Part shown: piece after piece, positions 53,458 to 61,094 of the stretch
Layout: each line of letters begins with the position of its first letter
How positions within the stretch are numbered: the first letter of the stretch is position 1
Source: Sinanaerobacter chloroacetimidivorans
GTDB taxonomy: Bacteria > Bacillota > Clostridia > Peptostreptococcales > Anaerovoracaceae
Assembly (NCBI RefSeq): GCF_018128545.1
Contig: NZ_JAGSND010000007.1
Coordinates: 1-64,000, forward strand
Length of the DNA: 64,000 nt
Direction of reading: 5' to 3'
Notes under the pieces: model-generated
The model's input: the letters and a program-made list of their open reading frames with translations, nothing else
What the model was told of the DNA's origin: nothing
Database searches by the model: none
Position numbers and translations under genes: made by a program

Positions 53458-53528
53458 TAAAAGCCCCGTGTATTGGTGTGCTCCCCGTCAAGCAGACGGG
53501 GAAAATATTCATATGTGCGGGGCTTTTA
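53458..53528. terminator. Nested double hairpin between lgt and the lectin gene
   Basis: Outer 11-bp arms taaaagccccg (53458-53468) and cggggctttta (53518-53528) enclose an inner 8-bp hairpin tccccgtc / gacgggga (53482-53502). It would serve as a bidirectional terminator for two converging genes, but its two-stem architecture is more elaborate than needed. Confidence 0.7.
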
Positions 53529-53542
53529 TAACTTCGGGGTAT

Positions 53543-54832
53543 TTATTCCCTCCAAATATGCCAGAGATGATTATCTGGTCCTTGTGCAAATACGTCAATA
53601 CGCATATCACCCCAGGATACTGCCGCTGGCTCGGATATGATTTTTCCGCCCAAAGAATGCCAGTTACTCCATCTGCGGCCATGCCAGGTTCTGAACAGCA
53701 ATTGGTTCTGATCCCCCAGCGCGAAGAGCTCAAGGCGATAAGTTCCGGTCGAAGCTGCTGTCGGACCAGAATTAATGGAACCATCGCCAGTGTCTATCCA
53801 CACACTCCAGCGTGAGCCATCCCATCCTTTATACCAGAGCGAGCCGTTTTGACCTCTTGCGAAGACATCGATCTGGTTCGGCCCTCTGGAAACCGCTGCC
53901 GGCGCGGAGGACAGAGTTCCTCCAAGATCCTCCCATTGACTCCACTGGGAGCCGTCCCACCATTTATGCCATAGCGATAGATTCGGGCTGCTTCCGAAAA
54001 CATCAATCCGATTTTGTCCCCAGGAAGCGGCAGCCGGTGCGGAAATCAGAATCCCTCCCAGGTCTTCCCATTCGCTCCAGTTTGAACCGTTCCACCATAC
54101 ATGCCAAAGTGCCTGATTCTGACCGACAGCGAAAACGTCGATCCGATCAGGGCCCCATGATACAGCTCCCGGCGCTGAAGTTAAATCTCCGCCCAAATCT
54201 TCCCATTCACTCCATTCCATTCCGTCCCACCATTTATGCAAGAGTGAACCGTCCTGACTTTTTCCAAATACATCAAGTCGGTTTGTTCCCCATGATGCAA
54301 CGGCCGGAGCAGAAGTCAGGTGACCACCCAAATCCTCCCAGTCACTCCAGGCGGGCCTAGGAGCAGGCCCTTGAGATGCACCAGACATCTCTCTTAAGGA
54401 GATTTCAATGAGATCGGGAAAGATAATATCAATTAAATTGTCGGGTACGTTATATCCCTTTAAGGTGTTGAGCAGCAATGCGGCTTCCTGATGCAAGCCT
54501 TCGAAGAGTCGATCGGTTTTCTGTTTGATGGTTCCCGTGTAATTCGCTGCATTATTTAGCACATAAGTAATAAGACTGATGAATAACCAATCAATGATGT
54601 TTCTCGGTACTTTATATCCTTGCAGCCACTCATAATATTCAGGCACGTCTCTATTGATTACTGCCATGATTTGATTGATATCATGCGGCAACTGGCTGAT
54701 TAGAGCTTTCTTCCCCAAAGAATCGGTTTCTGAATCTTTGCCAATTTGGCTCTGGAGTCTTTGAATGGACAATGGGCATAGATAATTAAGGTCAAGCGGA
54801 CATAGCATAGGCCGTTCATATAATTTTTCCAT
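53543..54832 (-). CDS. Beta-propeller lectin-like protein with an N-terminal helical domain
   Basis: 429 residues. From about 155 on there are six repeats of about 48 residues with the pattern WSxWEDLGG...SAPAAxSWGxxRIDVFxxGxDxxLWHKWWDG, characteristic of PLL-type (fucose/sialic-binding) and tectonin-like beta propellers. The first 150 residues are helical and include MLCPLDLNYLCPL. No signal peptide is visible. AAGGAAGG precedes the ATG. Sugar binding is a family-based guess; whether the protein is on the spore, inside the cell or secreted by another route is unknown. Confidence 0.8.
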   Translation of the reverse strand: MEKLYERPMLCPLDLNYLCPLSIQRLQSQIGKDSETDSLGKKALISQLPHDINQIMAVINRDVPEYYEWLQGYKVPRNIIDWLFISLITYVLNNAANYTGTIKQKTDRLFEGLHQEAALLLNTLKGYNVPDNLIDIIFPDLIEISLREMSGASQGPAPRPAWSDWEDLGGHLTSAPAVASWGTNRLDVFGKSQDGSLLHKWWDGMEWSEWEDLGGDLTSAPGAVSWGPDRIDVFAVGQNQALWHVWWNGSNWSEWEDLGGILISAPAAASWGQNRIDVFGSSPNLSLWHKWWDGSQWSQWEDLGGTLSSAPAAVSRGPNQIDVFARGQNGSLWYKGWDGSRWSVWIDTGDGSINSGPTAASTGTYRLELFALGDQNQLLFRTWHGRRWSNWHSLGGKIISEPAAVSWGDMRIDVFAQGPDNHLWHIWRE

Positions 54833-55000
54833 ATGATAAACCTTCCTTTTTCATTAATATTTCCATTATATGCACGATGACTAACAAGAGGGATTATAGC
54901 TCTTCATAATTATTTAGACTCAACTGCAAATGCTTTAAAGTTTTCAATAACAACTGAGTCTTGCTGTTCATATAATATAAAAAAATAAGGAGACCGGAAT

Positions 55001-55576
55001 ATGATATGGATAAATCAACAGCAAGAACAAGGTATTTCTCACGAACAAATGAGTTTAATAAAAGATTTAAGATTCTTAATGACGCAATTTGCTTATTTGA
55101 CAAGAGATTATATTAAATCGATTATTTATAACCTTGGCGACTCAGCAGCCATTGCCAACAAACTACATAATATTCCGTTGAAAATCAAAGCCTTAGTTGA
55201 TATGATCTTTGGGGCATCAACGGGAGATGAATTAATAAATTTATTATTAAAAAACGTCAGTTATTTGGAAGATATCGTGAATGCGATGTTGTTTGGCCAT
55301 TTTAGTTTTATGTACGATAGTATTAAATATTTTTACCATAATGCTGATGCATTGGCTAAATATTTTGCTCAGATTAATCCGTATTGGGATGAATCTCAAT
55401 GGAAGAAGTTACTTTACATTTATAACGAAGATCTGATTAATGATACAAACGCAATTATATCGAGAAGCTTTAAGGATGAGTTGGATATGTTTGATAAACT
55501 ATTGCAGGACGCCTTGGCAATAGCGGATTACCTTGCCGAAGGGATCAATCAATATTCTGCCGCCCAAAAGAAATAA
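55001..55576 (+). CDS. All-helical family protein, copy 1
   Basis: 191 residues, predicted entirely helical, no signal peptide or membrane helix. Matches a Firmicutes family that I recall as sometimes mislabelled acetylglutamate kinase: a conserved opening helix (LTRDYIKSIIYNL), YHNADALAKYFAQINPYW and W-x5-YIYNEDL in the middle, and DMFDKLLQDALAIADYLAEG near the end. It is a tandem paralogue of 55606 and distant paralogue of 59904. Function unknown. AAGGAG precedes the ATG. Confidence 0.75.
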   Translation: MIWINQQQEQGISHEQMSLIKDLRFLMTQFAYLTRDYIKSIIYNLGDSAAIANKLHNIPLKIKALVDMIFGASTGDELINLLLKNVSYLEDIVNAMLFGHFSFMYDSIKYFYHNADALAKYFAQINPYWDESQWKKLLYIYNEDLINDTNAIISRSFKDELDMFDKLLQDALAIADYLAEGINQYSAAQKK

Positions 55577-55605
55577 TTATGGAATGATATAAGGAGATTC
55601 TGATT

Positions 55606-56181
55606 ATGATATGGACGAATCAACAGCAAGAACAATGCATTACAAATGAGCAAAGGAGTTTAGAGAATAATTTCAGACTAATAATGACGAGGTTTGCCAT
55701 TTTATCCAGAGCATACATTTCATCGGTGCTTACAGGCTTAGGTGATCCGTCAGCCATTGCTTTGAAATTGTTTAACCTCCCGTCAAATATGAAGTTTAAT
55801 ATTGAAACGGCCTTTGGAAGAACAGTAGGTGATGAGATAATAAGACTATTGTCTGTGAACCTAATTTACTTACAAAATTTAGTCAATGCAGTTTCATCGA
55901 ATGATACCGGCTTAGCGAATGAAAATATCAAATCACTATATCAAAACACTGATTATCTAGCTAAATATCTATCACAAATTAATCCGTATTGGAATGAAAA
56001 TCAATGGAAGGTTTTGCTATATAATTATAATAAAGATTTAATTGACGATATAGAATCACAAAAAGTAATGGGTTTTAATAATGACTTGGATATATTTGAC
56101 AAACTGTTACTGGACGCTTTGGAAATTGGGAAATATTTTGCTGATGGAATCGGTCAGTATGTGTCTGCCCCGAAAAAATAA
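55606..56181 (+). CDS. All-helical family protein, copy 2
   Basis: 191 residues, the same length as copy 1, with the same layout: LSRAYISSVLTGLGDPSAIA, YQNTDYLAKYLSQINPYW, and DIFDKLLLDALEIGKYFADG. It lies 29 bases downstream of copy 1 in the same direction, indicating a tandem duplication and cotranscription. AAGGAG is placed before the ATG. Function unknown. Confidence 0.75.
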   Translation: MIWTNQQQEQCITNEQRSLENNFRLIMTRFAILSRAYISSVLTGLGDPSAIALKLFNLPSNMKFNIETAFGRTVGDEIIRLLSVNLIYLQNLVNAVSSNDTGLANENIKSLYQNTDYLAKYLSQINPYWNENQWKVLLYNYNKDLIDDIESQKVMGFNNDLDIFDKLLLDALEIGKYFADGIGQYVSAPKK

Positions 56182-56212
56182 TTGATGGATAATCCCATAA
56201 ATATACTGCATT

Positions 56213-56240
56213 AAAAGCTGCGCATTAACGTGGCTTTTTT
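56213..56240 (+). terminator. Terminator after the helical pair
   Basis: Arms aaaagctgcg / cgtggctttt with two mismatched positions in the middle, loop cattaa, followed by T's. It closes the transcription unit before the sigma factor promoter. Confidence 0.7.
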
Positions 56241-56374
56241 AATATAAAAAAACAGTCATCAGTTACCATTTTTATATTTTTGTTTTATTATTATAATAAA
56301 AATATGGGTATTTTCTATAAATCAATATATTAACTAGGCCCTATCAGAGATTTTATAAAAAACTTTCTAAAAGA

Positions 56375-56401
56375 TGAACGGATTTCCTTTTTAGAATCGT
56401 A
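56375..56401 (+). promoter_or_regulatory. Candidate ECF-sigma promoter of the sigma/anti-sigma operon
   Basis: TGAACG (56375-56380), a 17-bp spacer and CGTA (56398-56401). This is close to the TGAAAC-N16/17-CGTA form used by Bacillus ECF sigma factors, and would make the operon autoregulated. Confidence 0.5.
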
Positions 56402-56427
56402 TTTATTGCAGAATGGAGGTGAGACAA

Positions 56428-56922
56428 TTGAATTCGCAGTCCTTCAGCGCTGAAGATATGGTTGCGGCCGCAATCGATCAATATGCCGATATGGTTCGAC
56501 GTATCTGCTTTCTGCATCTTAGTAACCGTTCGGATGTAGAAGATGTTTTCCAGGAAGTTTTCCTCCAATATTACCTGAATTTCAGCAAACTCCAAAATGA
56601 ACAACATGAAAAGGCTTGGCTCTGCAGGGTGACTTTCAATAAATGCAAAGACCTTAATAAAAGCTTTTGGAGAAAAAAAGTGGTTAGCCTTGATGAAATG
56701 GAGATCCCTTTTGAGAATGAAGAACAAAGTGAAATCATTATAGCTCTGCTTCAATTGCCCTCCAAATATAAGGATGTTGTCTATCTGCATTATTATGAAG
56801 GCCGGTCAATTCCGGAAATTGCCAAAATAATGAGCCAGAATACAAATACGATCTATTCCCGGTTGAGACGAGCGAAGGAGAAGCTGAAAGTGAACGAAGG
56901 GGTGATTGAATGGAACGGATAA
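56428..56922 (+). CDS. ECF-type RNA polymerase sigma factor
   Basis: 164 residues from TTG 56428; the ATG at 56413 overlaps the GGAGGTG site at 56415-56421, which is correctly spaced for the TTG. Region 2 (SNRSDVEDVFQEVFLQYY, then KAWLCRVTFNKCKDLNKS) and region 4 (LPSKYKDVVYLHYYEGRSIP, then QNTNTIYSRLRRAKEKLK) are complete, so it should be functional. It overlaps the anti-sigma gene by 13 bases. The partner is RsgI-like, which is less usual for ECF factors, since RsgI is best known with the longer SigI. Confidence 0.92.
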   Translation: MNSQSFSAEDMVAAAIDQYADMVRRICFLHLSNRSDVEDVFQEVFLQYYLNFSKLQNEQHEKAWLCRVTFNKCKDLNKSFWRKKVVSLDEMEIPFENEEQSEIIIALLQLPSKYKDVVYLHYYEGRSIPEIAKIMSQNTNTIYSRLRRAKEKLKVNEGVIEWNG

Positions 56923-58118
56923 TAAGATATTTTGATCAGATAAAAGCAGATGAAGAACTGAAGGAGAAGACAAAGTCTTATATCAGAGAAAGAATTGCCG
57001 CCGAAAATGAGAAGAATGATAGCTTGACATCAAATCCGTATTCTTCAAAAAAAAGAAAATATACGTTGAGAAGATGGTCTCTTGCAGCTTTGTCGATCGC
57101 AGCCTGCCTGATCATTATGATTGGCGGATACGCGTATTATAAAACCCCGATAAATTACATCAGCTTAGATATCAATCCCAGCGTGGAACTGGGGCTGAAC
57201 CGCTTCGGTCGGGTAATTGAAACAGAAGCAATTAACGCAGATGGAAACAGCCTTTTAAATGGAACCAAAATCTTGAATATGTCTGCTGACGATGCAATTG
57301 AAGAATTATCCTTGAAAGCAGAAGAAAAGGGATATATTCGGGATGACGGATCAACGGTTATTGCAGTTACTGCTCTATCAAAACAGTATAACGAAGCGGC
57401 AAAAATAAGGGATCAGGCCGATAAGACTCTTCGAACCATGATTTCAAAGGGAACGCTGAATGCCATCGTCTACACAGACAGCGCCGATCTGCTGCTTCGA
57501 ACAGAAGCGCGGGGATTTGGACTCTCGCCTGGCAAATACAAATTGATATTACTATTGCAGTCACTGGATTCAGGTGTAGAAATAGACCAATATCGGAACA
57601 CAAGGATAACGGACATTCTTGTAAAAGCAAATGAATTATTACAGCAGAATGACAATACGGGATCCGGCCGGTATGAATGGAACTATGAAATGATCAAAGA
57701 AGCTGCGGAACAGATTTGGGGAATCAACGGGAATATTATCAGAGAACAGAATACGGAACAGAATCAAAACCGCAGTTCGAGCCCTTCTGCTGTTGAGCAG
57801 GATCAGGAGCAAAATCAAAATCAAAATGGTTATATCAGGCAGCCAAATGCAATAGACCAAAATAACGGTTCTGTAAATATAGAACAAGAGCCGGGAGCAA
57901 ATCAAGACCAAAGCCAGAATCAGGCAACCAGTTCTTCAGGAGTCGGACAGGAGCAGACTTATAATCAAAATCAAATGACCAGCCAGCCAACTGAAGGTCA
58001 AGGGCAGTCAAATCAACAAGATGTTAATTCAGGTAGCGGACAGGAAAAGACAACAAGCTCCGGACAATCCTCCGGAGAAACTGGAGGAAATCAGGATAAT
58101 AAACAAAAACCAAATTAG
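56910..58118 (+). CDS. RsgI-like anti-sigma factor with a Gln/Asn-rich extracellular tail
   Basis: 402 residues: an N-terminal cytoplasmic sigma-binding part (1-50), one membrane helix at about 56-77, then an RsgI-type periplasmic domain with ISLDINPSVELGLNRFGRVI. The Asn89-Pro90 bond in DINPS lies where RsgI proteins are reported to self-cleave. The C-terminal 140 residues are a Gln/Asn/Ser-rich low-complexity tail with no catalytic or carbohydrate-binding domain. It likely senses the envelope and releases the sigma factor by regulated proteolysis. Confidence 0.87.
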   Translation: MERIIRYFDQIKADEELKEKTKSYIRERIAAENEKNDSLTSNPYSSKKRKYTLRRWSLAALSIAACLIIMIGGYAYYKTPINYISLDINPSVELGLNRFGRVIETEAINADGNSLLNGTKILNMSADDAIEELSLKAEEKGYIRDDGSTVIAVTALSKQYNEAAKIRDQADKTLRTMISKGTLNAIVYTDSADLLLRTEARGFGLSPGKYKLILLLQSLDSGVEIDQYRNTRITDILVKANELLQQNDNTGSGRYEWNYEMIKEAAEQIWGINGNIIREQNTEQNQNRSSSPSAVEQDQEQNQNQNGYIRQPNAIDQNNGSVNIEQEPGANQDQSQNQATSSSGVGQEQTYNQNQMTSQPTEGQGQSNQQDVNSGSGQEKTTSSGQSSGETGGNQDNKQKPN

Positions 58119-58159
58119 AATTTAGCGTACACTATAGGATTGAATCGGGAGGTAATATT

Positions 58160-59059
58160 ATGAAAAATAGAACCAGTATATTAGTCATCGTTTTCGTTAT
58201 GCTGTTAAGTATGCCTGTATGGGCAGGAGCGTCGGGTTCAGGGGATCAGAGCCAGACACAGGCTAAGTCGCAGGAACAGGACCAAATTCAGGATCAAACC
58301 ATGCTGCAGGATCAGACACAGGATCAGGATCAAACTAGGCTGCAAGATCAGGCCCAGGATCAGGATCAGACTAGGCTGCAGGATCAAAAACAGACCTCGG
58401 TTGATCAGGCGGTACGGGATCAAGCAAGATTGCAACTGAGAGAAAGACTTCGAATCTCAGAAGCGGCGAAAATACAGCAACAGGAACGCCAGAGTACACA
58501 GGAACAGGCAAAAGCAGGCAGTTTTTCAGATGCGAAGCAGCATTGGGCAAGTGAGCAAATCGCTTCCGCTTATAGTTGGGGGTTTATAAACGGATACCAG
58601 GATGGGACCTTTAAACCAGACGGAGATATTTCAGGTTCGGAAGGGATCATAATGGTGAGCCGGATGATAAACTGCACGAATAATACAGAAGATACAACTG
58701 CCAACGACACGGAAATTGATTTAAATGCAGTACCTGTTTGGGCCAGAGAAATGATCCAGGAGCAGACAGCATCAAGAATTGCAGCCCAAAGTCAGCTTTA
58801 CGGTGAAGAACAGTTAAATCGTCTTCAATTTGCTGTGATGCTGGCGAAAGCCTTAAAGCTTGAACCGACGCTAAATTCAGGAGAAAATGTGATTTTCCTG
58901 GATCAGGGGAATATACCGGCAGATGATTTGGGCTATATTAATTCCCTGCGGATACTTGGTATTGTCGAAGGTTCTGACGGGAACTTCAATCCTGACAAAC
59001 AAGTATCGAGAGCTGAAGCGGCAAGCATGCTTATGAGGATTGTGGATTCGCTGGAATAA
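58160..59059 (+). CDS. SLH-domain surface protein with Gln/Asp repeats
   Basis: 299 residues: signal peptide (about 1-25), a Gln/Asp repeat region (about 30-90) with 12-residue units (QDQDQTRLQDQA), and three SLH domains (about 120-175, 190-235 and 240-295; the middle one diverged). FSDAKQHWASEQIASAYSWG and GYQDGTFKPDGDISGSEGI are the first SLH motifs. It would attach non-covalently to secondary cell wall polymers. It is 41 bases after the anti-sigma gene and is probably in its operon. GGGAGG precedes the ATG. Confidence 0.88.
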   Translation: MKNRTSILVIVFVMLLSMPVWAGASGSGDQSQTQAKSQEQDQIQDQTMLQDQTQDQDQTRLQDQAQDQDQTRLQDQKQTSVDQAVRDQARLQLRERLRISEAAKIQQQERQSTQEQAKAGSFSDAKQHWASEQIASAYSWGFINGYQDGTFKPDGDISGSEGIIMVSRMINCTNNTEDTTANDTEIDLNAVPVWAREMIQEQTASRIAAQSQLYGEEQLNRLQFAVMLAKALKLEPTLNSGENVIFLDQGNIPADDLGYINSLRILGIVEGSDGNFNPDKQVSRAEAASMLMRIVDSLE

Positions 59060-59069
59060 CATGTTTACA

Positions 59070-59206
59070 AATTGTGGATACAAAGATACAAAACTTTCAA
59101 CGACGTGGAATTGTTTTCACGTAAGAATATGGCAACTTAGTCTTCATTAGTTGATTAAATTATTTATTGCAATCTCCTATTCTAAATGTAGTGACCATCC
59201 ACAATT
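59070..59206. repeat. Inverted-repeat-bounded AT-rich interval
   Basis: aattgtggat (59070-59079) is mirrored by atccacaatt (59197-59206), 10 of 10, spanning 137 bases with no gene. It could be a small non-autonomous element (MITE-like) or chance; there is no visible target duplication beyond the arms. Confidence 0.35.
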
Positions 59207-59278
59207 ATAAGATATTACGAATTATAATTGTATGCAATATGGATAAAATATAGTAAAAGGCATAAAGGGTGTGATACT

Positions 59279-59641
59279 TTGGAAGAAGAATTAAAAAAAT
59301 TTGAGGCTTTAGAATGGCTCAAGAATAATAAAAACCTTTCGGCTTTAGCAAGCAATAGATTTGGTAAAACTGTTAATGCTATCAAATTTGTGGAGCGGTT
59401 ATATAAACTTGGTGCTGTTAAAGTAAGTGTAATTGGCATATGGGATGAACCAGAAAGAGTAGAAGAAGAGGGAGGGCCTTATGCTTCATCACTACTTGTA
59501 GAACTTCCTCAAGATATTAAAAAGCGAGAAGAAATTTTAAAAACTTATAATAAAGAAATAAAAGAGCATGATCTTAATGAAAGTAACGGTGAAGAGCTTA
59601 AAGTGTGGGATAAAAATATATTGGATTTTTGGTGGGACTAA
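59279..59641 (+). CDS. Hypothetical protein, unknown
   Basis: About 120 residues from TTG 59279, which has AAAGGG upstream; TTG 59228 is the other option, with no ribosome site. The N-terminus is helical and charged (LEEELKKFEALEWLKNNKN), followed by a strand-rich middle (KVSVIGIWDEPERVEEEGGP) and a KDIKKREEILKTYNKEI helix. I recognise no family. It is followed by two terminators in the same gap. Confidence 0.55.
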   Translation: MEEELKKFEALEWLKNNKNLSALASNRFGKTVNAIKFVERLYKLGAVKVSVIGIWDEPERVEEEGGPYASSLLVELPQDIKKREEILKTYNKEIKEHDLNESNGEELKVWDKNILDFWWD

Positions 59642-59703
59642 TTCGTAGCTTTCATAAAATGCGAAGTGACTGTATCTCTTGACCAAATTTAAACTAGGAA
59701 ATC

Positions 59704-59744
59704 AAATAAGTGGCAATACTCGGTTGAATTGTGGCCACTTATTT
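59704..59744 (+). terminator. Terminator 1 after the hypothetical gene
   Basis: Perfect 11-bp stem aaataagtggc / gccacttattt with a loop of 19 bases, followed by T's. Confidence 0.75.
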
Positions 59745-59808
59745 TTATAGGTATTGTAGGCAACATTTTCATCTAACAGTGCCTTACAAAATGATGTCAT
59801 AAAATTAA

Positions 59809-59848
59809 AAAGTACGCCATTTAAGGTCTTGCCTAAGTGGCGTACTTT
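59809..59848 (-). terminator. Terminator 2, for the leftward gene
   Basis: Perfect 11-bp stem aaagtacgcca / tggcgtacttt with an 18-base loop; flanked by A/T runs on both sides, so it can work in both directions. It serves the convergent helical-family gene that ends at 59904. Confidence 0.7.
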
Positions 59849-59903
59849 TGATTAATAATTAATCTTCGATTCACGTTTCAAAAGAAGCGGCAAAACAATG
59901 GGA

Positions 59904-60503
59904 TCAAACTGACGTCGCCGGCTTGATTGCAGGAGTTTGAATGCTTGATATGGCGGTTTGAGAAATATGATTCGCGATCCGATAAGACAGCTCCATGATA
60001 CTATCAAATAATTCGATATCCCCAATAAAGTTACCGGAAATAATCGTATAGATTTCCCTGTAAAGCATATCTACATATTCACGAAAAAGCTCACGCCAAT
60101 CATCTAAATTCGTAAGGGGATTTAATTCATAGAAAAAAGTAGATATGTCATCGGTAAATTTTATCAAACACTGATAGTTTTCGTTTGCCTGCTGAACATT
60201 ATTTATATGCATTGCTTCTGCTAACAGAACAAAACAATTGATCAGTCGAATTAAAAGATTTTCATATTTATTAGCATTATCCTCACCGAAGAAGGTTGAC
60301 ATAATTTCATGTGTATCATTAGGTTCGTTTAGAAGTCTTTGATAGATATCTCCTATATTGGGCAGATTGAATTTCAATGCAATGATAAAAGCTCTGCTCC
60401 AGACAGCTAAATCCAGGATATGTCTTTGAAATTGCTCTATAACGTACATATTGCCAGGCGCCAGGCAGCGGTTTGGAACGGCAGTGTTGCTGTTATCGAT
60501 CAT
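59904..60503 (-). CDS. All-helical family protein, copy 3
   Basis: 199 residues counted from ATG 60503, which has GGAGGTG upstream; a TTG at 60515 overlaps that site. Same family as 55001 and 55606, closer to the consensus: LAVWSRAFIIALKFNLPNIG, RLLNEPNDTHEIM, FFGEDNANKYENLLIRL, NPLTNLDDWRELFREYVDML. It is on the opposite strand, so an older, dispersed copy. The function is unknown. Confidence 0.75.
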   Translation of the reverse strand: MIDNSNTAVPNRCLAPGNMYVIEQFQRHILDLAVWSRAFIIALKFNLPNIGDIYQRLLNEPNDTHEIMSTFFGEDNANKYENLLIRLINCFVLLAEAMHINNVQQANENYQCLIKFTDDISTFFYELNPLTNLDDWRELFREYVDMLYREIYTIISGNFIGDIELFDSIMELSYRIANHISQTAISSIQTPAIKPATSV

Positions 60504-60607
60504 AAACACCTCCAAATTTTAGTATCAATTTATAATATGCCGGAATGAAAAGATTTGTGTTTTTTCATCTTTAGTTAATAGAGGTAGCTCGCAATTTCCA
60601 AGCTGTA

Positions 60608-60643
60608 AAAAATGCTGGTCATTTATTGCTGACCAGCATTTTT
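60608..60643 (-). terminator. Terminator overlapping the 3' end of the TSUP gene
   Basis: Perfect 14-bp stem aaaaatgctggtca / tgaccagcattttt with an 8-base loop. The last codons and stop of the TSUP frame lie inside the hairpin. Confidence 0.85.
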
Positions 60644-60984
60644 ATTGAAATTATTATTAAAAAGATTGCAAAAGCCTTTTGCAGAATGTTCGGGGGTATA
60701 TCCTGAGCGAATTTGCTCGCGATAGCAGAACCGATGATGAGGGAAGCGGCAATAATCAAACCGGCCTTTAGATTAACGTTCCCATGCTTATAATATTCTA
60801 GAAATGCCATGATCCCAACAGGCGGAAGCAGTACCGCAAGGGAAGTTCCTTGCGCTTTTAACTGTGTGAATCCGCAAATATATACCAGAGCGGGTATAAT
60901 AATAATTCCACCGCCAATCCCAAGAAAACCGCTTAATATTCCGGCTAATAACCCTACAACGACAAATATAATAATTTCATACAT
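60619..60984 (-). CDS. Half-size TSUP (TauE/SafE-type) permease
   Basis: 121 residues, four helices, with the TSUP signature GILSGFLGIGGGIIIIPAL and QAKGTS-like region (QLKAQGTSLAVLLPPVG). Typical members have about 250 residues made of two such halves, so this is a half-length protein that would have to form a homodimer or be truncated. The stop lies inside the terminator hairpin, which fits either a natural half-size protein or a shortened gene. AGGAGGTG precedes the ATG. The substrate is probably an organic or inorganic sulfur anion. Confidence 0.82.
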   Translation of the reverse strand: MYEIIIFVVVGLLAGILSGFLGIGGGIIIIPALVYICGFTQLKAQGTSLAVLLPPVGIMAFLEYYKHGNVNLKAGLIIAASLIIGSAIASKFAQDIPPNILQKAFAIFLIIISIKMLVSNK

Positions 60985-61094
60985 GAGAGCACCTCCTATC
61001 TGCCATTAGTTTTATTCTGTGCAATTTTTGATACTATATAGATTCGATCTGAAAAAGCATGACCACCTTAGTCTTTTGACTTTATTTATGATTT

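Noticed and set aside
53543..54360. 182-codon + strand frame opposite the propeller repeats (53812-54360)
   Set aside because: It is the antisense reading of a repetitive coding region; its apparent repeats mirror the propeller blades.
58290..58395. CRISPR-like repeat array
   Set aside because: The repeats are in frame and code for a Gln/Asp-rich region of a secreted protein; there are no unique spacers between them.
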